NCBI GenBank assembly: GCA_040758525.1
Contig: JBFLVQ010000686.1
Location: forward strand, 1 to 5,000
Length of the DNA stretch: 5,000 nucleotides
Direction of reading: 5' to 3'
DNA from: JBFLVQ01 sp040758525
Lineage (GTDB): Bacteria > Acidobacteriota > Blastocatellia > Chloracidobacteriales > JADJPF01
Program-made: the position numbers and the translations under genes
Notes under the pieces: generated by a model
The model's database searches: none
Seen by the model: only the letters and a program-made list of their open reading frames with translations
What the model was told of the DNA's origin: nothing
Shown here: piece by piece, positions 1 to 4,694 of the stretch
Layout: every line of letters begins with the position of its first letter
Numbering within the stretch: position 1 is the first letter of the stretch

Positions 1-21
1 GAATTCAAAGGATATAGACCA

Positions 22-501
22 ATGAATTGCCCATTTTGTGGTGAAAATAATGATCGGGTAGTAGATTCAAGGGATGGACAGGGGGGAGAGTTTACCCGTC
101 GCCGTCGGCACTGTATGAGCTGTGATCATCGCTTTACTACCTATGAACGGTATGAAGAGATTCCCTTGATGGTGGTCAAAAAAGATGGCAGGCGTGAGCC
201 ATTCAATCGTAACAAGATCCTCGCTGGTCTGCTGAGAGCCTGTGAGAAGCGACCAATCAGTAAGGAACAATGTGAAGCATTGGTTAATGAAATAGAGCTG
301 AAAATACATGATCTAGGCGAACGTGAGTATCCTACCAAAAAGATCGGCGAGCAGGTTATGAGTAGATTGAAAGCTTTGGATCAGGTTGCTTATGTGCGTT
401 TTGCTTCTGTCTATAAAGACTTCCAGGATGTTGGTGAATTCTTAAATGAACTGCAGGAATTAACGAAAAAGGCTGGAAGTAAAAAGAAGGCTGTTAAATG
501 A
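22..501 (+). CDS. nrdR: Transcriptional repressor NrdR (ribonucleotide reductase regulator)
   Basis: NrdR is a cytoplasmic repressor that binds NrdR boxes upstream of ribonucleotide reductase operons and senses ATP/dATP, matching dNTP supply to need. The 159-residue product shows the full family layout. The N-terminal zinc ribbon has Cys3, Cys6, Cys31 and Cys34, with the arginine run RRRRHC at 27-31 that belongs to the DNA-binding face. The ATP-cone follows at about 49-139, including VVKKDGRREPF (51-61) and the closing YVRFASVYKDF (124-134). A lysine-rich tail (149-159) makes it slightly longer than the roughly 150 residues usual in the family. The start is supported by AAAGGAT at 7-13, 8 nt upstream of ATG. 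No NrdR box or nrd gene lies in the window, so its targets are elsewhere. Any promoter lies left of the window. Identification is secure. Confidence 0.97.
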   Translation: MNCPFCGENNDRVVDSRDGQGGEFTRRRRHCMSCDHRFTTYERYEEIPLMVVKKDGRREPFNRNKILAGLLRACEKRPISKEQCEALVNEIELKIHDLGEREYPTKKIGEQVMSRLKALDQVAYVRFASVYKDFQDVGEFLNELQELTKKAGSKKKAVK

Positions 502-513
502 GCAGAATTTTTT
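491..513 (+). terminator. Possible weak intrinsic terminator overlapping the nrdR stop
   Basis: CTGTT (491-495) can pair with AGCAG (501-505) through one G-T wobble around a 5-nt loop, followed by AA and six T (508-513). The stem is short and AT-poor only at its base, so the hairpin is weak. It is the only U-tract near the end of nrdR. The stop codon lies inside the hairpin. Confidence 0.25.
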
Positions 514-540
514 AAGTAGAGAGCTAAAAATACTGCCATA

Positions 541-594
541 TTTGAAGTCCTCGCTATGAGTGATGCGGCTATCCTCATTGCCACTCACCTCAAA
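541..594. repeat. Nested inverted repeat in the nrdR-hydrolase gap
   Basis: Outer arms TTTGA (541-545) and TCAAA (590-594) enclose inner arms GAGTG (558-562) and CACTC (582-586). Two more pairs (GC 568-569 with GC 580-581) are possible inside. No T-run follows, so it does not look like an intrinsic terminator. It lies just outside the GC-rich cassette. Function unknown. Confidence 0.35.
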
Positions 595-620
595 GGTAAG
601 TAGAAATCTGTGTGAAACGA

Positions 621-673
621 ACAAAGGAGAGGCAATATACTCCAATCTGAATCTGTTACGACATTGCCTTTGT
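621..673. repeat. Bulged 11-bp inverted repeat near the end of the hydrolase gene
   Basis: ACAAA (621-625) plus GGCAAT (631-636) pair perfectly with ATTGCC (663-668) plus TTTGT (669-673). This leaves a 5-nt bulge, GGAGA (626-630), and a 26-nt loop. The bulge GGAG could pair with CTCC (640-643) in the loop. The structure sits 25 bp beyond the hydrolase stop codon. Read on the minus strand it could slow or protect the 3' end of the hydrolase transcript, but it has no strong U-tract. The rest of 502-697 shows no gene. Confidence 0.4.
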
Positions 674-697
674 AGGAACGATAATCTGGCTGAAGTT

Positions 698-1522
698 TCA
701 CATTGGTGGATTAAGACGTAGTGCAAAGAAGGCCAAGATCTCATCTCGAGCAGCAATGGTTGGTTGACCGGCTTCGTCAATCAGGTGAGCAGTGACGACA
801 CTATGAGGACACGTCACATAGCGCGCAAAGAATGGTGCGACATCGGTGTTTGCTGCGTCGTCGGGAAGCACACGCCCTATGAAGCGATTGCCAAGCGTCT
901 CGGAGTAGGTGGCAAAGCGCTGGGCACTGCAAATCAGGTCTCCTTCGAAGCGATATGCCAGAACAGTGAGATCCTCGCGCTCAAGCCTGTCGCGGACGGC
1001 CCTGATTTCCTCGGGAGCGATTTCGATGCCAGCAGGGTCGTTCAGCGGTAGCGAGGGCTGGGAGAGCACAGGCGCCAGCATCGAAGGCTCCAGCATCATC
1101 GTAAGTGCAAAGTTTCCTGTGAAGCACATACCAATTGCGCCTACGCCAGGGCCACCACACTCCTGATGTGCAAGGCGCGCCAGTGCCCGCAGCCATTGCG
1201 TTACGGGGCTTGATACGTTGGCCGCAAAGGCACGGAACTCAGCACTGACGCAGACTCGCTGGAAGACCGCGGCACCCTCCTCAGCATCTGGCACGGCGCC
1301 ATCGCGGCCGAATAGCGAAGGCATATAGATGGTAAATCCGGCGTCCCGGACCCAGCGAGCAAACCGCGCGACATGCGGGCTGATACCCGGCATCTCGGTC
1401 ATAACAATCACTGCCGGTCCTGAACCAGCGACGTAAACCATCTTGGTGACGCCATTGAGCATAATCTCCCGGCGTGCAAAATCCTCAAGTGGATCATCCT
1501 CTTTCATGCTACGTTCTGGCAT
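698..1522 (-). CDS. Dienelactone hydrolase family protein (alpha/beta hydrolase)
   Basis: A 274-residue alpha/beta hydrolase of the dienelactone hydrolase family, which cleaves lactones and related esters with a Cys-Asp-His triad. Founding members open dienelactones in chloroaromatic degradation. The nucleophile is Cys133 in the elbow GMCFTG (131-136). Glu43 in TEMPGIS matches the family glutamate next to the active site. Asp195 in EGDLICS fits the triad acid. The triad His is probably His240 (CPHSVV), with His246 as the alternative. There is no signal peptide or membrane segment, so it is cytoplasmic. ATG at 1522 is preceded by AAAGGA (1541-1536), 13 nt away, which is rather far; Met6 (1507) is a possible alternative with no better site. 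The gene lies 36 bp downstream of a TetR gene on the same strand, so the two are probably co-transcribed and jointly repressed. GC content is clearly higher than in the outer genes, suggesting transfer. The family call is solid but the substrate is unknown. Confidence 0.87.
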   Translation of the reverse strand: MPERSMKEDDPLEDFARREIMLNGVTKMVYVAGSGPAVIVMTEMPGISPHVARFARWVRDAGFTIYMPSLFGRDGAVPDAEEGAAVFQRVCVSAEFRAFAANVSSPVTQWLRALARLAHQECGGPGVGAIGMCFTGNFALTMMLEPSMLAPVLSQPSLPLNDPAGIEIAPEEIRAVRDRLEREDLTVLAYRFEGDLICSAQRFATYSETLGNRFIGRVLPDDAANTDVAPFFARYVTCPHSVVTAHLIDEAGQPTIAARDEILAFFALRLNPPM

Positions 1523-1558
1523 ATTGCTGTAGTCGTCCTTTCATTCTGTTTTTTGCGC

Positions 1559-2182
1559 TCACACATTATCTCTTCCATTGGCGAACGCGGTCAGCATAGG
1601 GACAAGCAGGTTGGTAAGGGTCTCCTTCTGGCGCTTCGGTGACCAAAGATCTGGCTCAAGCGTAGCACGTGTGCCGACGCCATCTATCGCCGCAACCACT
1701 GCGTCTGCGTATTTGCGCAACTGTCGTTGGGAAGGTTCAGGAGCAACGATCCGAAGCGATAACAATGGCGCGATCAACCGATCGATGATCTTGTTGTAGT
1801 GGTTGCGATGTATGGCGCATAAGCGCTCATCTGCAATTGCACGTCCCCAGAAAGCGAGCCAAACCCGCCACTCCTGGCGGCTATTCTCGTCGGTTGGCAA
1901 ATATGTACACACGCGGTTGATAAACACAGCCACGTCCATTGGTGACTTCGTACTGGGTACAGCTTCCATCCTGTTCAAAGTGCGTCTTACGATCTCTTCG
2001 AGTGCGGCTTCGAGCACCGCATCCTTGCTGTCAAAATAGTGTGTCACTGCGCCAGTTGTCACATTCGCAGCGCGCGCCACATCGCGTAACCGAGTTCTGT
2101 CCAATCCGGCTTCGTCAATAACATCGATCGCTGCGTCTGCGATCGCCAAGCGTTGTGCTGCTAGGTCTACTCGTTTTGGCAT
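1559..2182 (-). CDS. TetR/AcrR family transcriptional regulator (BetI-like C-terminus)
   Basis: A 207-residue one-component regulator. The N-terminal TetR DNA-binding domain is clear: helix 1 at about 9-26, then a helix-turn-helix at about 31-50 (RLRDVARAANVTTGAVTHYF), followed by the usual DSKDAVL. The ligand-binding part carries WRVWLAFWGRAIADERL (106-121), reminiscent of BetI-like TetR proteins. ATG at 2182 (MPKR) is preferred over the upstream alternative at 2218. The promoter -10 element lies 7 nt before 2182, so codons upstream would overlap the promoter, and the TetR domain begins normally from MPKR. There is no Shine-Dalgarno, consistent with a leaderless mRNA. It is followed by the dienelactone hydrolase gene, its likely target within one operon, and probably represses itself. 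GC-rich like the hydrolase. The inducer is unknown. Confidence 0.92.
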   Translation of the reverse strand: MPKRVDLAAQRLAIADAAIDVIDEAGLDRTRLRDVARAANVTTGAVTHYFDSKDAVLEAALEEIVRRTLNRMEAVPSTKSPMDVAVFINRVCTYLPTDENSRQEWRVWLAFWGRAIADERLCAIHRNHYNKIIDRLIAPLLSLRIVAPEPSQRQLRKYADAVVAAIDGVGTRATLEPDLWSPKRQKETLTNLLVPMLTAFANGRDNV

Positions 2183-2184
2183 AA

Positions 2185-2202
2185 CGGTGATTATGTTTAC
2201 CG
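2185..2202. promoter_or_regulatory. Candidate TetR operator over the -10 element
   Basis: CGGT (2185-2188) and ACCG (2199-2202) form an 18-bp imperfect palindrome with 12 of 18 symmetric positions. It covers the -10 hexamer and the 3' end of the spacer. A repressor bound here would block RNA polymerase, so this is the natural place for autoregulation. The symmetry is modest. Confidence 0.38.
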
Positions 2203-2218
2203 AGCATCCAATTGTCAA
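2190..2218 (-). promoter_or_regulatory. Sigma-70-type promoter of the tetR-hydrolase operon
   Basis: On the minus strand a perfect -35 TTGACA (2218-2213) and a -10 CATAAT (2195-2190, five of six matches to TATAAT) are separated by exactly 17 bp. The predicted transcription start is at about 2184-2182, at or within two bases of the tetR ATG at 2182, so the transcript would be leaderless. Confidence 0.75.
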
Positions 2219-2286
2219 GCCAATTTGTGCGGTAAGTATGAGCAGAACGGATCGATGGTAATAGAACTATTTCAGTGCTAGCATAG

Positions 2287-2388
2287 ATGAGTGACCGAGA
2301 AGCTCTCCAAGAGATCGAAACCCAACTTAGAACGCTGATGGCATCATCGCAGGTTGGCAACAACAGCTATGGTAGTGTCTTAGTTTAG
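2287..2388 (+). CDS. Doubtful 33-residue ORF, possibly a gene remnant
   Basis: ATG at 2287 opens a 33-codon frame ending in TAG at 2386-2388, directly abutting another ATG at 2389. The product begins MSDREALQEIETQLRTLM, an amphipathic, charged helix-like stretch that looks protein-like, and ends GNNSYGSVLV. No Shine-Dalgarno precedes it, and an in-frame TAG lies just upstream of the start. It could be the 5' remnant of a gene once divergent from tetR, a short upstream ORF of the SnoaL-like gene, or chance. I do not recognise a family. Confidence 0.13.
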   Translation: MSDREALQEIETQLRTLMASSQVGNNSYGSVLV

Positions 2389-2401
2389 ATGGATTGTCGT
2401 C

Positions 2402-2408
2402 AGAGGAG
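2402..2408 (+). promoter_or_regulatory. Ribosome binding site of the SnoaL-like gene
   Basis: AGAGGAG at 2402-2408 lies 7 nt before ATG 2416. It decides the start at 2416 over the in-frame ATG at 2389, which has no Shine-Dalgarno and would place this site inside the coding region. Confidence 0.7.
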
Positions 2409-2415
2409 TGTTATT

Positions 2416-2775
2416 ATGACTGATGAAGTAGGCCGCGAGCCAGCACGTGATCCACAGGATTTGGAGCGGTTGTTGGTTTACCGAGAGAGGGCAGGAGACG
2501 TCGATGGAATGGTTGCCCTTTATGAGCCTCAGGCCATCCTTGATTGTGGTGACGGGCGGTTGATAGAGGGCAGGGAAGCAATCCGAGCATTCTATACCGA
2601 ACAGGTGGCAATGGGTCGAAAATTCGAATTTGGAGATCAACACCCAGCCGTTATTAGTGGAGACTTAGCACTCACCTCAACTCGTCTTCCCGATGGCAGA
2701 GTGACCGCTGAGGTTGCCCGTCAACAAGGCGACGGAACATGGTTATGGGTTATTGATCGGTTCTCCATTGCCTAG
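2416..2775 (+). CDS. SnoaL-like / NTF2-fold small protein (DUF4440 type)
   Basis: A 119-residue soluble protein with the pattern of the NTF2-like superfamily, whose members are small cone-shaped alpha+beta barrels acting as isomerases, hydratases or ligand carriers, often uncharacterised. The N-terminal helix (about 14-29) leads into DVDGMVALYEPQAILD (28-43), the usual 'divide the dose, count the damage' helix-strand motif. It is followed by GRLIEGREAIRAFY (47-60), the standard helix-3 signature. The C-terminal strands have GDLALTST (82-89) and GTWLWVIDRFSIA (107-119). The length matches single-domain family members. The start is set by the Shine-Dalgarno at 2402-2408. It stands alone on the plus strand, divergent from the tetR-hydrolase operon and convergent with the next gene, so it may or may not be functionally tied to the hydrolase. 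The superfamily is fairly sure, the function unknown. Confidence 0.82.
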   Translation: MTDEVGREPARDPQDLERLLVYRERAGDVDGMVALYEPQAILDCGDGRLIEGREAIRAFYTEQVAMGRKFEFGDQHPAVISGDLALTSTRLPDGRVTAEVARQQGDGTWLWVIDRFSIA

Positions 2776-2831
2776 AGTGTTGAGCCGTTGGTCTGCGCCT
2801 ATAGCAAGAATCTAAACTGAGATATTACTGA

Positions 2832-3299
2832 TTAATCTTTCAATTTGGCTGTTGCTGCAGTTTTCATTTCAGCAAGATATTCTTGTACTATCTCGACCGT
2901 CAGCCTCTGTAATACCTTTTCTATGATGACTTTCACCACAATACTGGGGTCATTATCCTGGCACTGGTTAGCTTCCTGCTTCGCTACACTACCGAGGAGG
3001 CGGTTTTTCACTTGATATTCCAGCGCCATCAAGGGCTTGAAATCGTCTTCGGATAAATACTCAAAGACTCTTTCTGCCATATCACAAATATGTGTTGTAG
3101 TGACTTTCAATTCTGGTGCACAAAGATAGAAGGCAGCATGAATAGACCCAACTATTGTACGTTCAAAACGGCTTAGGAATTCTTGCCAAGCGATTCCTAC
3201 TTCTTTACAGGGTTGTTTAAGGTTGACTAGCAGAGTTATTAGTTCAGCATCGGTAAGTTGGTTGATATGGTTAACATGGTTGGTGTGATTAATGTCCAT
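2832..3299 (-). CDS. Uncharacterised protein resembling sigma-70 region 2 alone
   Basis: A 155-residue, mainly helical, soluble protein. Residues 38-57 (AWQEFLSRFERTIVGSIHAA) resemble the sigma-factor region 2.1 pattern 'W..FL..F...I'. Residues 69-92 (HICDMAERVFEYL, then DDFKPLMA) resemble region 2.2 'DLVQEVFLRLLEDD..AL..F'. Residues 97-110 (VKNRLLGSVAKQEA) take the place of the following helix. There is no region 4 helix-turn-helix; the C-terminal 35 residues are a charged helix ending in lysines. If real, it may bind core polymerase or be a repurposed sigma domain. Key promoter-melting aromatics are not evident. ATG at 3299 is chosen because AAGGAT (3316-3311) lies 11 nt upstream and AGGAGA (3323-3318) just beyond. 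An in-frame ATG at 3398 would add 33 residues with no protein character. The N-terminus is an NHx repeat. It is a real gene by length and composition, but the sigma resemblance is a judgement by eye. Confidence 0.72.
   Translation of the reverse strand: MDINHTNHVNHINQLTDAELITLLVNLKQPCKEVGIAWQEFLSRFERTIVGSIHAAFYLCAPELKVTTTHICDMAERVFEYLSEDDFKPLMALEYQVKNRLLGSVAKQEANQCQDNDPSIVVKVIIEKVLQRLTVEIVQEYLAEMKTAATAKLKD
3260..3295 (-). repeat. Degenerate 9-bp tandem repeat, four units, inside the coding region
   Basis: On the plus strand four 9-base units follow one another: ggttgatat, ggttaacat, ggttggtgt, gattaatgt. Read on the minus strand they encode the triplets NHT, NHV, NHI and NQL at about residues 4-15 of the sigma-like protein. 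The unit is a multiple of three, so copy-number change would keep the frame. Confidence 0.6.
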
Positions 3300-3397
3300 G
3301 TGTGATTGGTATCCTTGTCTCCTATATTGTATATGGCTACAGATAATAGGATAACATGGCTGGGTAAGGAAAAGAATAGGGAGGTTGTGAGCGCCCA

Positions 3398-3435
3398 CCT
3401 GTGTTGTTACCCACTATCCACAATAGTTGCACAGG
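3398..3435. repeat. Nested inverted repeat (two perfect arms)
   Basis: Outer arms CCTGTG (3398-3403) and CACAGG (3430-3435) enclose inner arms ACTAT (3413-3417) and ATAGT (3423-3427) around CCACA. The inner loop includes CTATCCACA, one mismatch from a DnaA box (TTATCCACA), but a single such site means little. No T-run follows on either strand. It lies about 100 bp upstream of the sigma-like gene. Confidence 0.4.
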
Positions 3436-3539
3436 CGAGCGCTTTGTCAATAAGGTTATCGGCAAAAGTAGAGGATTAGTTAACTATAATTAGTACTTAT
3501 TGCAGTGACTCATATGGATTATCTAATCAAAGCAATCTG

Positions 3540-3594
3540 ACGATCAATTTTGCGGTTGGAGCAATATTAGAATTCTTCAATTCCTCCTGATCGT
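3540..3594. repeat. 7-bp inverted repeat with an internal GAATT/AATTC hairpin
   Basis: ACGATCA (3540-3546) is the exact reverse complement of TGATCGT (3588-3594). Between them GAATT (3570-3574) and AATTC (3579-3583) form a 5-bp hairpin with a 4-nt loop. On the minus strand an AGGAGG at 3588-3583 overlaps both arms. No associated gene was found. Confidence 0.3.
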
Positions 3595-3666
3595 TGTAAC
3601 ACGAGATTCAGCTTGGTTTTATCGAAGGATACTGTAAGCTATATTGGGCTTATCACGATAGATTAT

Positions 3667-3708
3667 CCAACCAATTGTTGGCTCCAGCACAAAGGGTTGG
3701 TTTTTCTT
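3667..3708 (+). terminator. Plus-strand terminator-like hairpin at the 3' end of the dehydrogenase gene
   Basis: CCAACC (3667-3672) and GGTTGG (3695-3700) form a perfect 6-bp stem, followed at once by TTTTT (3701-3705) and then CTT. The 22-nt loop is long for an intrinsic terminator. The U-tract lies on the plus strand and reaches into the dehydrogenase stop codon, so it would stop rightward transcription from entering the gene antisense. No plus-strand gene directly upstream needs it. Confidence 0.35.
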
Positions 3709-4639
3709 ATTTGCCTGCGCTTTGCCTCCTTTTGTTAAACTCAAATTTCACTCCCGTTAATTCTTCCGAAATTTTCCATAATCTCTTGGCGATATTTTCA
3801 TCTTTGGATAATCTGTTGGGTTCAACTTTAATCGGATAGCCCCACATTTCAAAAAGACCGTTGGGTCCAAAGAATTCTCCGCCTTTTAAGTCTGCTTCGA
3901 TAGCAGCACGCAAAGTCGGTAATGCGCCCTTGGTTATATCCATAGCTAAGAAACCATTGAGAAATTCGGCAACACCCATATTCCTTTGTAGTTCTGTTGC
4001 CGTCCAACCTGGATGAGCAGCAGTTGTAAGCGTATCAAGATTGTTCTCTTTCAATCTTTTATTAAGTTCGCTGGTAAAGTAAAGATTGGCAATTTTGCTG
4101 TCGCTATATGCTTTCCAAGCGGCATATCTTCTTTTTTCCCAGGCTAGATCCTCAAAATTGATATTTCCCCATCTGTGTGCACTACTTGAAACATTGATGA
4201 TTCTTGCCCCTTTAGTGTTAATCAGAGTCTCTAAAAGATCTCCTGTCAAAGCAAAATGCCCTAGATGATTTGTGCCAAATTGCAATTCAAAGCCATCTAT
4301 TGTTTTTGAGTAAGGTGGAACCATCACACCTGCGTTGTTAATCAATAGATCTAGATGCGAATAGTTTTTCCTGAATATCTCGGCAAAATTTTTAACCGAT
4401 ACTAAATTCGCTAAATCGAGTCCCATCACCTTTATATCAGCACTCTTATTCTGCGCCACTATTTTTTCTAACGCGCTATTTCCTTTCTCCAAATTACGCA
4501 CTGCGATTATTACAGTCGCCTGTTTATTAGCCAAAACTCGCGCCGCTTCATAACCTATGCCGCTGCTTGAACCAGTTATAATCGCTACTCTTCCTTTTTG
4601 ATTAGGAATGTTTTCTGCCGTCCAATTTTCGTTTTTCAT
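3707..4639 (-). CDS. Short-chain dehydrogenase/reductase (SDR), NAD(P)-dependent
   Basis: A 310-residue Rossmann-fold oxidoreductase resembling the retinol dehydrogenase / protochlorophyllide reductase-like branch of the SDR superfamily. It would oxidise or reduce a carbonyl or alcohol with NAD(P)H in the cytoplasm. All key sites are present: cofactor loop TGSSSGIG (22-29), Arg48 after strand 2 (AVRNLEK, favouring NADPH), Asp75-Leu76, NNAG (101-104), Asn124 in TNHLGHF, catalytic Ser in NVSSSAH (149-155), and Tyr178 and Lys182 in AYSDSK. HPGWTATEL (209-217) follows as in this branch. The N-terminus WTAENIPNQKG is typical, so the start at 4639 is firm. It has a Shine-Dalgarno AAAGGAGT (4656-4649), 9 nt away. 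The gene lies 55 bp downstream of a TetR gene on the same strand, with a palindrome in the gap, so it is probably repressed by that regulator. AT-rich. The substrate is unknown. Confidence 0.94.
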   Translation of the reverse strand: MKNENWTAENIPNQKGRVAIITGSSSGIGYEAARVLANKQATVIIAVRNLEKGNSALEKIVAQNKSADIKVMGLDLANLVSVKNFAEIFRKNYSHLDLLINNAGVMVPPYSKTIDGFELQFGTNHLGHFALTGDLLETLINTKGARIINVSSSAHRWGNINFEDLAWEKRRYAAWKAYSDSKIANLYFTSELNKRLKENNLDTLTTAAHPGWTATELQRNMGVAEFLNGFLAMDITKGALPTLRAAIEADLKGGEFFGPNGLFEMWGYPIKVEPNRLSKDENIAKRLWKISEELTGVKFEFNKRRQSAGK

Positions 4640-4658
4640 TCTCTTTTTACTCCTTTTT

Positions 4659-4682
4659 AATTAAACGAGCATTCATTTAATT
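4659..4682. promoter_or_regulatory. Candidate TetR operator upstream of the dehydrogenase gene
   Basis: A 24-bp imperfect palindrome (AATTAAACGAGC on the left, ATTCATTTAATT on the right) has 18 of 24 symmetric positions, with perfect 7-bp ends. The length and the form, T/A-rich ends around a GA...TC core, suit a TetR dimer. It fills most of the gap between the tetR stop and the dehydrogenase Shine-Dalgarno, so a repressor here would control the dehydrogenase gene on its own or block read-through. I see no clear -35/-10 pair beside it. Confidence 0.6.
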
Positions 4683-4694
4683 ATTTCTGAAAAA

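Larger units (their letters stand above)
2219..2415. other. Divergent intergenic region, mostly unassigned
   Basis: This gap lies between the tetR promoter and the SnoaL-like gene. I see no convincing plus-strand promoter. It holds a perfect 8-bp palindrome TGCTAGCA (near 2277-2284) and a 33-codon ORF (2287-2388) listed separately. GC content falls between the GC-rich cassette and the right half of the window. Confidence 0.4.
3300..3706. other. 407-bp intergenic region without a convincing gene
   Basis: This gap lies between the start of the sigma-like gene and the end of the dehydrogenase gene. The part next to the sigma-like gene (3300-3400) should hold its promoter. A minus-strand TATTAT (3348-3343) could be a -10, with only a weak -35 (TTCCTT 17 bp upstream). 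The remainder holds inverted repeats at 3398-3435 and 3540-3594, a plus-strand terminator-like structure at 3667-3708, and an AGGAGG on the minus strand (3588-3583) with no ORF behind it. No tRNA-like fold was seen. Confidence 0.5.

Noticed and set aside
1..6. GAATTC at the window start as a cloning junction
   Set aside because: GAATTC also occurs at 436 and 3570 within natural sequence, and nrdR with its ribosome binding site continues normally from it.
460..780. 106-codon minus-strand ORF across the nrdR-hydrolase gap
   Set aside because: It overlaps the end of the hydrolase and the end of nrdR, has no ribosome binding site, and its sequence shows no domain pattern.
764..1166. Plus-strand ORFs opposite the hydrolase
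   Set aside because: They are antisense shadows of a well-supported hydrolase with catalytic motifs; GC-rich DNA readily gives such frames.
3300..3398. N-terminal extension of the sigma-like protein to ATG 3398
   Set aside because: The extra 33 residues are low in protein character, and Shine-Dalgarno sites lie just before ATG 3299.
3416..3423. DnaA-box-like CTATCCACA suggesting a replication origin
   Set aside because: Single site with one mismatch, and no cluster, AT-rich unwinding element or dnaA/dnaN gene nearby.
3578..3588. Perfect AGGAGG on the minus strand suggesting a small gene
   Set aside because: The only start nearby is a TTG 2 nt away, which leads to a 17-codon frame; the spacing is too short.
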